In this document: positions 9,686-19,424 of the stretch, one piece after another
Numbering within the stretch: the stretch's first letter is position 1
Layout of the letters: each line of letters starts with the position of its first letter
Source: an uncultured Clostridia bacterium
GTDB lineage: Bacteria; Bacillota; Clostridia; Oscillospirales; CAG-272
Direction of reading: 5' to 3'
DNA: 52,011 nt
Assembly (NCBI GenBank): GCA_947626065.1
Contig: CANQQT010000008.1
Location: 1-52,011 of the forward strand
Program-made: the position numbers and the translations under genes
The notes under the pieces: generated by a model
Told to the model about the DNA's origin: nothing
Databases searched by the model: none
What the model saw: the letters and a program-made list of their open reading frames with translations, nothing else

Positions 9686-10975
9686 ATGAAATTCACAGCT
9701 GTAGGAGATATGATCATCCAAAAGAGGATTTACGACGGATTTGAGGGCATCGCGGAGCTGGCGCCCTTCATTAAACAGGGCGACGCCCGATTTTTCAACC
9801 TCGAAACGACCCTGAACCGGGAAGGAGAGGCCTGCGCCTCCCAATTCAGCGGAGGCACCTATCTCCGCACCGACCCGGCGGTGTTGGGGGACATCCTCCG
9901 CTTCGGCTTCAATATGACCTCCTTCAACAACAATCACGCTCTCGACTTCGGATACCGGGGACTTCTCCGGACGTGGGAGACGGTCAACGCCTCCGGGCTT
10001 GTGCACGCCGGCGTCGGAAGAAATTTAGCGGAGGCCGCCGCTCCCCGTTTCCTTGAGACGAAAAACGGACGGGTGGCGTTGATCTCCGTCAACACCAACT
10101 TCAATCCGTCGATGCTGGCGGGGGAGCAAACGCCCCGCGTCCCCGGCCGCCCGGGAGTCAACGGCCTCCGGATTGAAAGCCGGATTGAGCTTCCGAAGAA
10201 AGATCTTGAGGCCATCCGGCGGATTGCAAAGGAGACCGGCATAAACGTGGGGGCGGAAATCACCCGGAAGGAGGGCTATATCGCCGAGCTTCCGGAAAAC
10301 GAGGCGGAGTTTGGAGATTATCGCTTTGTAGAGGGCGAATGCTCCCGGGTGGTATCGCACGTTTCGGCGACGGACATGGCGCGGGTGGAAAAGGCGATCG
10401 CCGAGGCTACCTTCCAGGCGGACTACGTCCTCATCTCGATCCATTCTCATCAGCTGAGCGGAACGGCCAAGGAAAATCCATCGGATTTCCTTATCGAATT
10501 TGCCCACCGGTGCATCGACGTCGGAGCGAACGCGGTGATCGGGCACGGCCCGCACCTTCTCCGCCCGATTGAGATCTACCGGGACTGCCCGATTTTCTAT
10601 TCGCTGGGCGATTTCACGCTTCAGCTCTACGACATCGAATTTGCGCCGGAGGAATTCTACGCCAAGTTCGGCCTGACGTCGGCCTCCACCGTCTGGGAGC
10701 TGTTAAAGAAGCGCTCGAAGAATTTCACCGTCGGCCTGATGACCGATCCCCGGATGTTCCGGACGGTGATTCCGTTCTGGCAGACCGAGGGCAAACGCCT
10801 CACCTCTCTTACGCTGATGCCGGTGGAGATGAAGATGGACGGAAACCGCTCGGAGCTCGGACTCCCCCGCCGCACCGACGGGGAGGAGATCGCCGCCTAC
10901 CTTGCGGAAATGTGCCGCCCCTTCAACACCGACGTGCGTCTGCAGAGCGACGGGCTGATCCACTGCGCGTGGTAA
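9686..10975 (+). CDS. CapA family protein (poly-gamma-glutamate biosynthesis-like metallophosphatase)
   Basis: KFTAVGDMIIQ, FFNLETTL, FNNNHALDFGYRGL, GHGPHLLRPIEIY, FYSLGDF. Confidence 0.9.
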   Translation: MKFTAVGDMIIQKRIYDGFEGIAELAPFIKQGDARFFNLETTLNREGEACASQFSGGTYLRTDPAVLGDILRFGFNMTSFNNNHALDFGYRGLLRTWETVNASGLVHAGVGRNLAEAAAPRFLETKNGRVALISVNTNFNPSMLAGEQTPRVPGRPGVNGLRIESRIELPKKDLEAIRRIAKETGINVGAEITRKEGYIAELPENEAEFGDYRFVEGECSRVVSHVSATDMARVEKAIAEATFQADYVLISIHSHQLSGTAKENPSDFLIEFAHRCIDVGANAVIGHGPHLLRPIEIYRDCPIFYSLGDFTLQLYDIEFAPEEFYAKFGLTSASTVWELLKKRSKNFTVGLMTDPRMFRTVIPFWQTEGKRLTSLTLMPVEMKMDGNRSELGLPRRTDGEEIAAYLAEMCRPFNTDVRLQSDGLIHCAW

Positions 10976-11150
10976 GCGTTCGGCGCCGGTCGGCGGAAAG
11001 GCCTTGCCCCGCGCGGCCCCCGCTCCCTTCCGCGACCGGTTCCCACGGCGTATAAAGGAACGGTTTTCCCCACTCATGAAAAGGACGCTGACGGCCCGGT
11101 AGAGAACCGGCAAAGCCCTTCCCTACCGGGCAAAGTGAAAAGGAGCCTTC

Positions 11151-12059
11151 ATGTCAAAAAAAGTCATCGCCGTCGTCGGCCCCACCGCCTCCGGGAAGAC
11201 CGCGCTCTCCCTCCGTCTCGCGGAGGAGGTCGGAGGGGAAATTCTCTCCTGCGACTCGATGCAGGTCTATCGCGGCATGGATATCGGCACCGCCAAGCCG
11301 ACCGCCGAGGAACAGGCGCTTGTCCCTCACCATCTCATCGATCTGGTCCCTCCCGACCGTCCCTTTTCCTGCGCCGACTACAAGCCTCTTGCTGAGGCGG
11401 CCCTTGCCGATGTTCTGTCCCGGGGAAGGGTTCCGATTTTCTGCGGAGGAACCGGCCTCTATCTCGACGCCGTCCTCACGGTGGGGAGCTTTTCCCCCTC
11501 CGTCCCGCCCGAAATCCGGAAGGAGCTTCTTTCTTCCTCTCCCGAGGCCCTCTGGGAAGAGCTTTCCCTTGTCGATCCCGAAAGCGCCGCCGCCATCCAC
11601 AAGAACAACGTAAAACGGGTTATCCGTGCCCTTGAAATCTACCGGGGCACCGGAAAGACCAAAACCGAATGGGATCGGCTCTCTCGCCGGCCGTCCCCCG
11701 CTTATGACGCCCTGTGCATCGGCCTTTTTTTCTCCGACCGCGACGCCCTCTATCGGCGGATTGAGGCGCGGGTAGACGAAATGCTTGCACAGGGACTGGT
11801 GGAGGAGGTAAGAGCCCTCCGCTCCTCCCTCTCCCCGACCGCTTCACAGGCCATCGGGTACAAGGAGATTCTCCTTTTTCTTGACGGGGTTCTTTCCTAC
11901 GACGAGGCCGTCGAGCTTCTCAAAAAGAATACCCGCCACTATGCCAAGCGGCAGCTTACGTGGTTCCGGCGTGATCCCGACACCGTCTGGTTTCCCGCCG
12001 ACGGCCGGGACAGCTTTAAAGACATTGTAACCGTTGTAAAAAAGCACTTAACCGATTGA
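11151..12059 (+). CDS. miaA: tRNA dimethylallyltransferase
   Basis: VVGPTASGKTALSLRLAEEVGGEILSCDSMQVYRGMDIGTAKPT; HLIDLVPP; KRQLTWFRRD. Confidence 0.96.
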   Translation: MSKKVIAVVGPTASGKTALSLRLAEEVGGEILSCDSMQVYRGMDIGTAKPTAEEQALVPHHLIDLVPPDRPFSCADYKPLAEAALADVLSRGRVPIFCGGTGLYLDAVLTVGSFSPSVPPEIRKELLSSSPEALWEELSLVDPESAAAIHKNNVKRVIRALEIYRGTGKTKTEWDRLSRRPSPAYDALCIGLFFSDRDALYRRIEARVDEMLAQGLVEEVRALRSSLSPTASQAIGYKEILLFLDGVLSYDEAVELLKKNTRHYAKRQLTWFRRDPDTVWFPADGRDSFKDIVTVVKKHLTD

Positions 12060-12141
12060 CCGGGAAACGATATACCGAAACAGACGGGGGAGGCCTTGCC
12101 TCACCCCCGCCGGAAGATTGTATGAGGTTTAAGAAACCGAT

Positions 12142-13401
12142 ATGGATTTTCAATACCTGAAGGGCGTTTTCAAATATGTGGCGTCGGTTCTTCTCTCCGC
12201 CGTGCTCATCGCCTACATCCTTTACCATATTGCGGGCGGATTTCAATCCGAGATTCTGACCTCCGCCGCCGAGCTGACCACCATGGAGGAAACCCTGACC
12301 CTTCGCGCCACCGTCATGCGGAACGAGAAGGTTTTGTATTCCCCTGTGGATGGGGAGGTCAACTACCTCTACAGCGACGGGGACAAGCTCCCGACGCAGA
12401 CCGCCGTCGCCGAGGTCTATCCCGCTGAGGGATCCGGGGAGCTGCAGCAGAGCATCCTCGCCCTTGACCGCATGATTCGTCTTCTTGAAAACAGCAACAT
12501 GAGCGATTCCGAGAAGCGGACCGACACGGCCTCGACCGACAAGCTCATCTGGAAGACCTTCTACGCCTACGTCGACTACGCGGAGGCGGGACGGGTTTCC
12601 GACGCGACGAACTCCTCGGAGGATCTTTTGATTCAGATGAACAAGCGGCGGATCATCACCCACACCGTCAACGACTACAATTCCCTGATTGAAAAACTGA
12701 AAGCGGAAAAGTCCTCCCTCACCTCCCGTCTCCCCTCTGTGCAATCGACGGTCGTCACCGACGAGGTCGGCTACTTCTACAGCGCCGTCGACGGATACGA
12801 GTCGGTGTTTTCCTCCGAGAACATCGCCACCCTCACCTACAGCGACTATCTCGACCTCTGTCAAAGAAGTCCGGAGGATCACTCCGGCACCGGCGTCGGC
12901 TATCCGATAGGAAAGCTGGTGACCGATCACCTCTGGTATCTTGCCTGCGAGGTCGAAACCGATCAGCTCCACTATTTTGAAAGCGGAAGCTACTACGACG
13001 TCAAATTTCCCTACAACGGCGGAATCGCCATCCGTATGTACCTCTACCGCATCCTCTCCGACGTCGGAGCCGGCTCGGCGGTTCTCCTCTTCCGGACCGA
13101 TATCCTTCCGCAGGATTTTAACTACCTGCGGACGCAGACGGTGCAGATCGTCAAAAGCTCCCACACCGGCTACCGGGTTCCGGCCTCCGCCGTCCATATC
13201 GTCGACGGCAAGGAGGGCGTGTACATCCTGCGCGGCTCCCTCGTCCGCTTCCGCCGCATCAAGACGCTCTTTGAATCGGACGGCTACTTCATCGTGAAGG
13301 AGCGGGACGAAAGCGCCGACGACCGTGCCGACTGGCTGGCCAAAAACGAATTTGTCATCGTGAAAGGGAAAGACCTTTATGACGGAAAAATCATCAACTG
13401 A
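12142..13401 (+). CDS. HlyD-family efflux adaptor-like membrane protein
   Basis: N-terminal TM; LRATVMRNEKVLYSPVDGEVNYLYSDGDKL lipoyl/barrel-sandwich pattern; C-terminal VPASAVHIVDGKEGVYILRGS. Confidence 0.7.
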   Translation: MDFQYLKGVFKYVASVLLSAVLIAYILYHIAGGFQSEILTSAAELTTMEETLTLRATVMRNEKVLYSPVDGEVNYLYSDGDKLPTQTAVAEVYPAEGSGELQQSILALDRMIRLLENSNMSDSEKRTDTASTDKLIWKTFYAYVDYAEAGRVSDATNSSEDLLIQMNKRRIITHTVNDYNSLIEKLKAEKSSLTSRLPSVQSTVVTDEVGYFYSAVDGYESVFSSENIATLTYSDYLDLCQRSPEDHSGTGVGYPIGKLVTDHLWYLACEVETDQLHYFESGSYYDVKFPYNGGIAIRMYLYRILSDVGAGSAVLLFRTDILPQDFNYLRTQTVQIVKSSHTGYRVPASAVHIVDGKEGVYILRGSLVRFRRIKTLFESDGYFIVKERDESADDRADWLAKNEFVIVKGKDLYDGKIIN

Positions 13402-14107
13402 GAAAGCGCCCGCCGAGGAGACCCTTCTTTCGGTCAAAAAGAACCTCACCGAAATTTTCTCCGCCGTGGCGGGGAAAAACGTCACGGTCATGGCGGCCAC
13501 CAAAACCGTTCCCCCCGCCGTCATCAATTACGCAATCACGGAATGCGGACTCCGCAACATCGGGGAAAACCGGGTACAGGAGCTGAACGAAAAATACGAC
13601 CGGTTAGCGCTTGACGGCGTGAAGGTGCATTTCATCGGAACGCTTCAGCCGAACAAGGTAAAATACCTCATCGGTCGCGTCTGCCTCATCCATTCCCTCG
13701 ACAGCCTCAAGCTGGCGGAGGAAATCTCCCGCCGCTCCCGGTCGGCGGGAACCGTCACCGACGTGCTCTGCGAGGTGAATATTGGGGAGGAGGCCGCCAA
13801 GGGCGGCGTAAACGAGAGCGAAACCGAGGCCTTTCTCCGCCGGGTCGCGGATTTTGAGGGAATCCGCGTCCGCGGACTGATGGTCATCGGCCCGCACTGC
13901 GAAAATACCGAGGACTACCGCCCCTTCTTCGAGAGGACGAGGGATCTTTACGACTCCTTGAAGAGAAAGGGCTTCTTCGGGGAGGCGCCGATTCTCAGCA
14001 TGGGAATGTCGGACAATTACCGCCTCGCCGTCGAGTACGGAGCGACCCTGATCCGGCCGGGAAGCGCCATTTTTGGGGCCCGAAAGGCCGTTTTGCCCCC
14101 CTCCTGA
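13379..14107 (+). CDS. YggS family pyridoxal-phosphate homeostasis protein (PLPBP)
   Basis: VMAATKTVPP, NIGENRVQEL, VHFIGTLQPNKVKYL, VNIGEEAAKGG, LSMGMSDNYRLAVEYGATLIRPGSAIFG. Confidence 0.95.
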   Translation: MTEKSSTEKAPAEETLLSVKKNLTEIFSAVAGKNVTVMAATKTVPPAVINYAITECGLRNIGENRVQELNEKYDRLALDGVKVHFIGTLQPNKVKYLIGRVCLIHSLDSLKLAEEISRRSRSAGTVTDVLCEVNIGEEAAKGGVNESETEAFLRRVADFEGIRVRGLMVIGPHCENTEDYRPFFERTRDLYDSLKRKGFFGEAPILSMGMSDNYRLAVEYGATLIRPGSAIFGARKAVLPPS

Positions 14108-14171
14108 GGGAAAGGTAGGCATCCTGCACAAAATTTTTTTGAAATATTCGGCAAGGTTTTTGAAAAAACGG

Positions 14172-14200
14172 TTGCTTTCGCAGAAATTTTATGATATAAT
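14172..14200 (+). promoter_or_regulatory. Sigma-A promoter upstream of sepF
   Basis: TTGCTT - 17 nt - TATAAT with TGA extended -10. Confidence 0.55.
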
Positions 14201-14287
14201 GTTTCTATATAGTATTCACCGAATGGTTTCCGACAAAAAAAGCGAAAAAATTACAGAATATAAATCGATTTACGGAGGTACGAGAAC

Positions 14288-14770
14288 ATGGGATTTTTTA
14301 ACAAGTTAGGAAAAATGATCAATCCGGAAGACGACTACGACTACGAAGACGACGACGGCGGCTACGAGAACGACGACGGCCTCGTGGATGAGCCTGTGGT
14401 TCAGAATCCGAGCACTCAGAGCTCCGGCTATACCCAGCCTCAGTCGAGAGGGCAGTCCTCTTCCGGGATGGGTCTCAATTCCGGTGCGCTTGAGCTGAAG
14501 GTGGTCAAGCCGGAGAAATACGACAGCACCACCGCGCAAAAAATTGCCGACCATCTGCTGAACCGCCGCACCGTTGTCCTCAATCTTGAGGCCACCAACA
14601 AGGAGGCCGCCCGCCGCCTCATCGACTTTTTGAGCGGCGTCGCCTACTCCATCGACGGGTACATTCAGAGAGTCGCCAACAACACCTTCGTCATCGTTCC
14701 GAACAACGTCGACGTTTCGGGCGAACAGCTTCAGGAAGCCAAGAAGCCGGACGACGGCGATCTTTTCTGA
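14288..14770 (+). CDS. sepF: Cell division protein SepF
   Basis: N-terminal MGFFNKLGKMINPEDDYDYEDD; VVKPEKYDSTTAQKIADHLLNRRTVVLNLE...ARRLIDFLSGVAYSIDGYIQRVANNTFVIVPNNVDVSGE. Confidence 0.95.
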   Translation: MGFFNKLGKMINPEDDYDYEDDDGGYENDDGLVDEPVVQNPSTQSSGYTQPQSRGQSSSGMGLNSGALELKVVKPEKYDSTTAQKIADHLLNRRTVVLNLEATNKEAARRLIDFLSGVAYSIDGYIQRVANNTFVIVPNNVDVSGEQLQEAKKPDDGDLF

Positions 14771-14938
14771 CGCCTCCTTTTTCCGTATTGCCGCTGAGCC
14801 CCCGCACAGCGGCAATGCGGTTTGTCTGCGCGTTTTGCTCTGCTCAAACGGACTGTGAAAGCAAAGCCTTCGCAGAACCGTTTGTTTTTCTTCTGAGGGG
14901 CTTTTTCTCTGCGGAAACGGACAGAAAGGAGGGGTTTT

Positions 14939-15214
14939 ATGTCCACGGCCGTCACCATGCTCGTCAACTTTGTCTACTATCTCATCTCGGTAGTACAGCT
15001 CGCCATGCTGGTTCGCGCGGTACTGTCCTGGGTCATGCCCGACGCCGAGGGCACTCTTATCAATTTCCTCTACGCGATAACCGAACCCTTCATCGGCATC
15101 ATAAGACGCATCACCGACCGCTTTGTCAATTACTCCGGGCCGCTTGACCTCTCCTTCGCCATCACCGTGATTCTTCTGACGGTCATTCAGCTTATCCTCG
15201 CCCCTTACCGCTGA
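14939..15214 (+). CDS. YggT family membrane protein
   Basis: 91 aa; MLVRAVLSWVMPDAEGTLINFLYAITEPFIGIIRRI; position next to sepF. Confidence 0.9.
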   Translation: MSTAVTMLVNFVYYLISVVQLAMLVRAVLSWVMPDAEGTLINFLYAITEPFIGIIRRITDRFVNYSGPLDLSFAITVILLTVIQLILAPYR

Positions 15215-15238
15215 AACGCGATGCCCTGTCGCCGGTGC

Positions 15239-15420
15239 GCGCCGTTTATCGTCGAAACGCCTTCCCTTGTCACGGAAGCGCGGCGCCATCGTCGAATCGC
15301 ACTCTCTTGTCACGGAAACGCGGCGCCATCGTCGAAACGCATTCTCTTGTCATGGAAACGCGCCTCCCGCCGGAACGCGCTCTCTTGTCACGGACACACC
15401 ATCTCTTGCCACGGAAGCGT
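15239..15420. repeat. Degenerate 40-bp tandem repeat array
   Basis: Exact 40-bp units at 15282-15321 and 15322-15361 (GGCGCCATCGTCGAAACGCAYTCTCTTGTCAYGGAAACGC), degenerate copies on both sides. Confidence 0.85.
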
Positions 15421-15625
15421 GGGGCTCCCTGCCCGCTGAGCGCCCTGCCGCTAACCGTGTTCGCATTGTCAAAAAACGCGCCGCTGCGGCGCCTGATTGT
15501 CTTTAAAATGCAGATCCCTATCGCTATACTGCAACCGCGCCTTTTCGTCCGCCCCCCGTGCGGTCCTGCCATTTTCATCATAAACGGGGAGAAAGGAACG
15601 CTTTCCCTTCGGAAAGCCTGATATT

Positions 15626-16609
15626 ATGATTTCTCCGCACGAACTGAAAAACAAGGAATTTTCCAAATCCTTACGAGGCTACAGCACCGTTGAGGTCGAT
15701 GAACACATCGACTTCATCGTTGAAAAATATACCGAGCTCTACCGGGAAAACGACGAGCTGGAGAAAAAGCTCCGCATGACAGAGGCACAGCTCGACGCCC
15801 TGAAGGCGGAGGAGGAATCGATCCGTTCCACCCTCGTCAACGCCCAGAAGGCGAGCGCCCGCATCATCGACGAGGCGAACGAGCAGGCCGACGTCATCAT
15901 GCGCTCCGCCAAAAACAGCTGCGACCGTCTGATCGCCGAGTTGAAGGTAACCGTCAAAAAGGAAAACGAACGGCTGGAAAAGATAAAAAGCGAGGTGGCC
16001 GCCTTCAAGGCCGCCCTGTTTGAGGGCTATCAGTCGCACATTGAGCTGATTGAATCCATCGCCCCCGACGTTCCCCCCGACGCCTCGGCAAGCGACCTCG
16101 GAGAGAAGCAGGCGGAGGAATTCTCCCGCCTTGTCGTCGAGCGCATCCGCGCCGACCTTTCCGGGAAAAAGGCGGTAATTTCCGGCTCCGACACCCCCTA
16201 TGCGGAGGAGGAAGAGACCGGAGACGACCTTCCCGGGGCAGAGGAAGAAGACGCCTTCTCGGAGGGCGGCTCGGCGGAGCTGAAAATCCCCGATGAGTTG
16301 CTCGACGAAGAAGAGGAGGCGGAACCGGAAGAGATTCCATCGGCCCCTATCCGCGAGGAGCGGGAGCCGGAAAACGCCGGGGAGGATCAGCCGGAACCGC
16401 TTCTCCTCGCCACTGAGCGAACCACTGTCGAAAGCGGGGCGGGCGTGGTCGATTCGATTCGCCGCATCAACCGCGACCTCTCCCCTTCCGGGGACGATGA
16501 CGACGAGGAGTTTCTCCGGATGCTGAACAACGTCGCCTCCGGCTCCGACCGCGACCTGTCGCAGGCCGACGAATTTTCGATGGTCTACGACGGAAAAAAG
16601 AAGAAATAA
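15626..16609 (+). CDS. divIVA: DivIVA domain-containing protein
   Basis: MISPHELKNKEFSKSLRGYSTVEVDEHIDFIVEKYTELYREN DivIVA N-terminus, coiled coil, acidic tail. Confidence 0.9.
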   Translation: MISPHELKNKEFSKSLRGYSTVEVDEHIDFIVEKYTELYRENDELEKKLRMTEAQLDALKAEEESIRSTLVNAQKASARIIDEANEQADVIMRSAKNSCDRLIAELKVTVKKENERLEKIKSEVAAFKAALFEGYQSHIELIESIAPDVPPDASASDLGEKQAEEFSRLVVERIRADLSGKKAVISGSDTPYAEEEETGDDLPGAEEEDAFSEGGSAELKIPDELLDEEEEAEPEEIPSAPIREEREPENAGEDQPEPLLLATERTTVESGAGVVDSIRRINRDLSPSGDDDDEEFLRMLNNVASGSDRDLSQADEFSMVYDGKKKK

Positions 16610-16640
16610 ACCCCCATTCGGTTTCAGAAAGGCAACTACG

Positions 16641-19415
16641 ATGACACAGGATTATACCGCAACACTGAACCTGCCGCAGACCGATTTCCCGATGCGCGCC
16701 AATCTGCCGCAGAGGGAACCCGGCTTCTACGACCGCTGGACCGCCATCGACCTTTACCGCGAGGTAAAGAAGAAAAACAGCGGCAAGCCCCTCTTTGTCC
16801 TTCACGACGGCCCTCCCTTCTCAAACGGCAACATTCACATGGGCACCGCCATGAACAAGATTCTGAAGGACTTCATCAACCGGAGCAAATCGATGACGGG
16901 GCATTTTGTGCCCTACGTCCCGGGCTGGGACAATCACGGAATGCCGATTGAGTCGGCCATCATCAAGCAGAACAAGCTCGACTGCAAAAAGATGAGCATT
17001 CCGGAATTCCGTCGGGCCTGCCACGCCTTCGCGCAGAAATTCGTCGATATTCAGATGGCGCAGTTCAAGCGGCTGGGCGTCCTTGCTGACTGGGAGCACC
17101 CCTACCTGACGATGAATCCCTCCTTCGAGGCCACCGAGGTCAAGGTGTTCGGGGAGATGTACAAAAAGGGCTATATCTACAAGGGCCTGAAGCCCGTTTA
17201 CTGGTGTCCCCACGACGAAACGGCGCTCGCGGAGGCGGAAATCGAATACCGGGATGACGAATGCACCTCTGTATACGTAAAATTCCCGGTCTTGGACGAC
17301 AAAGGAAAGCTCTCTCCCTACTGCGACCTTTCAAAGACCTATTTCATCATCTGGACGACCACCACGTGGACCCTTCCCGGCAACCTTGCCATCGCCCTGC
17401 ATCCGCGGGAAAGCTATGCCCTGCTCCGCGCCGGGGACGGAAACTTCTATATCGTCGCCGAGGCGCTCGCTGAGAATACGATGCGTCAGGGCGGCATCGA
17501 GGATTATGAGACCCTGCTCACCCTGCCGGGCAGCGAGTTTGAGTTCATGACGGCCTCTCATCCCTTCCTCGACCGCGCGTCCCTCATCGTGAACGCCGAC
17601 TACGTCACGATGGACAGCGGCACCGGTTGCGTCCATACCGCGCCGGGCTTCGGAGCCGACGACTATGTGACCGGCCGCCGCTACCGTATGGAGATCCTCG
17701 TCCCGGTCGACGACCGCGGATATCAGACCTCCGACGCCGGAAAATTTGCCGGAATGTATTATCAGGACTCAAACAAGGCCATCCTTGAGGATATGAAGGA
17801 ATCGAGAGCCCTCTTCGCCTCCGAAACCATCACCCACTCCTATCCCCATTGCTGGCGGTGCAAGAATCCCGTCATCTTCCGCGCCACCCCGCAGTGGTTC
17901 TGCTCCGTCGACGCCTTCAAGGAGGAGGCCGCCGAGGCCTGCCGCAAGGTCGACTGGATTCCCGAATGGGGCGGAGAGCGGATTACGCAGATGGTGAAGG
18001 AGCGCGCCGATTGGTGCATCTCCCGCCAGCGCCACTGGGGTCTGCCGATTCCCGTCTTCTACTGCTCCGACTGCGGAAAGCCGGTCTGCACCGACGAAAC
18101 GGTGGAGGCCGTCGCGACCCTCTTTGCCGCCGAGGGCTCAAACGCTTGGTACGAAAAGACGCCGGAGCAGATTCTTCCCGCCGACTTTGCCTGCCCCTTC
18201 TGCGGAGGAAAGACCTTCACCGCCGAAACCGACACGCTTGACGGATGGTTTGATTCCGGTTCCAGTCACTTCGCCGTGCTGGAGGGGAATCCCGAAATGA
18301 AGTGGCCCGCCGACCTTTATCTGGAAGGAGCCGACCAATACCGCGGCTGGTTCCAGTCCTCCCTTCTCACCGCCGTCGGCGCGAAGGGTCAGGGCGCTCC
18401 CTACCGGCAGGTGCTCACCCACGGCTGGGTGGTCGACGGCGAGGGAAAGGCAATGCACAAATCGCTCGGAAATTCCATCGCCCCGGAGGAAATGATTGCC
18501 AAATACGGCGCTGATCTGGTCCGTCTCTGGGTCGCCTCCTCCGACTATCAGGTCGACGTCCGGGTTTCCGACAACATCTTCCGCCAGCTGAGCGAGGCCT
18601 ACCGGAAAATCCGGAACACGCTCCGCATTCTGATGGCGAACCTCGGAACCGCCGAGAGTGATTTCAATCCCGAAACCGACGCGCTTCCCCCTTCTCAGCT
18701 CTACGAAATCGACAAATGGGCGCTTTCGCGGCTCAACGGGCTGATTCAGAGGGTAAGAGACGCTTACGACTCCTACTCCTTCCACATCGTCTACCATGAG
18801 CTGGTCAACTTCTGCACCGTCGATATGTCAAAGCTCTATATCGACATCACGAAGGACCGCGTCTATGTGGAAAGGAAGGATTCCCTTCCCCGCCGTTCCG
18901 CGCAGACCGTCATGTATACGGTTCTTCGCACCCTCGTCCTCCTGTCGGCTCCGATTTTAGCCTTCACCGCCGACGAGGCGTGGTGCGCCATGGCCCATTC
19001 CTCGAAGGACGACGTCCGGAGTGTGGCGCTGAACGAAATGCCGCAGGCCGACCCGGCTTACAATTTTGAGGAAATCGAAGGCCGTTGGAACCGCCTCTTT
19101 GCCTGCCGCGACGACGTGATGAAGGCTTTGGAGGAGGCGCGGGCCGCCAAAAGGATCGGAAAATCCTTGGATGCGAAGATCGTGCTGACCACCTCCGATG
19201 CCGAAAAATATTCCCTTCTTACCGGCTTCGGCAAGGAGCTTGAGACCGTCTTCATCGTTTCGGGCGTCAAGGTTCTCTCCGGCGACCGGGAATCGGTGGA
19301 GGTTCTCCCCGCCGACGGATGCAAATGCGTCCGGTGCTGGAAATATGCCGAGGACGGCATTGACCGGGACGGCTTCCTCTGCCGCCGCTGTGCCGAAGTT
19401 CTGGGAATAGAATAA
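16641..19415 (+). CDS. ileS: Isoleucyl-tRNA synthetase
   Basis: HDGPPFSNGNIHMGTAMNKILKD, WDNHGMPIES, KSLGNSIAPEE (KMSKS equivalent), C-terminal zinc site CVRCWKY...CRRC. Confidence 0.97.
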   Translation: MTQDYTATLNLPQTDFPMRANLPQREPGFYDRWTAIDLYREVKKKNSGKPLFVLHDGPPFSNGNIHMGTAMNKILKDFINRSKSMTGHFVPYVPGWDNHGMPIESAIIKQNKLDCKKMSIPEFRRACHAFAQKFVDIQMAQFKRLGVLADWEHPYLTMNPSFEATEVKVFGEMYKKGYIYKGLKPVYWCPHDETALAEAEIEYRDDECTSVYVKFPVLDDKGKLSPYCDLSKTYFIIWTTTTWTLPGNLAIALHPRESYALLRAGDGNFYIVAEALAENTMRQGGIEDYETLLTLPGSEFEFMTASHPFLDRASLIVNADYVTMDSGTGCVHTAPGFGADDYVTGRRYRMEILVPVDDRGYQTSDAGKFAGMYYQDSNKAILEDMKESRALFASETITHSYPHCWRCKNPVIFRATPQWFCSVDAFKEEAAEACRKVDWIPEWGGERITQMVKERADWCISRQRHWGLPIPVFYCSDCGKPVCTDETVEAVATLFAAEGSNAWYEKTPEQILPADFACPFCGGKTFTAETDTLDGWFDSGSSHFAVLEGNPEMKWPADLYLEGADQYRGWFQSSLLTAVGAKGQGAPYRQVLTHGWVVDGEGKAMHKSLGNSIAPEEMIAKYGADLVRLWVASSDYQVDVRVSDNIFRQLSEAYRKIRNTLRILMANLGTAESDFNPETDALPPSQLYEIDKWALSRLNGLIQRVRDAYDSYSFHIVYHELVNFCTVDMSKLYIDITKDRVYVERKDSLPRRSAQTVMYTVLRTLVLLSAPILAFTADEAWCAMAHSSKDDVRSVALNEMPQADPAYNFEEIEGRWNRLFACRDDVMKALEEARAAKRIGKSLDAKIVLTTSDAEKYSLLTGFGKELETVFIVSGVKVLSGDRESVEVLPADGCKCVRCWKYAEDGIDRDGFLCRRCAEVLGIE

Positions 19416-19424
19416 GGAGTTTTT

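Noticed and set aside
15239-15420. CRISPR array
   Set aside because: Units abut directly with no unique spacers and degrade outward; no cas genes in the window.
14306-15621. ORFs reading through the 40-bp repeats on both strands (for example 335 aa minus, 128 aa plus)
   Set aside because: Openness results from repeat composition; several frames are open at once and none resembles a known protein.
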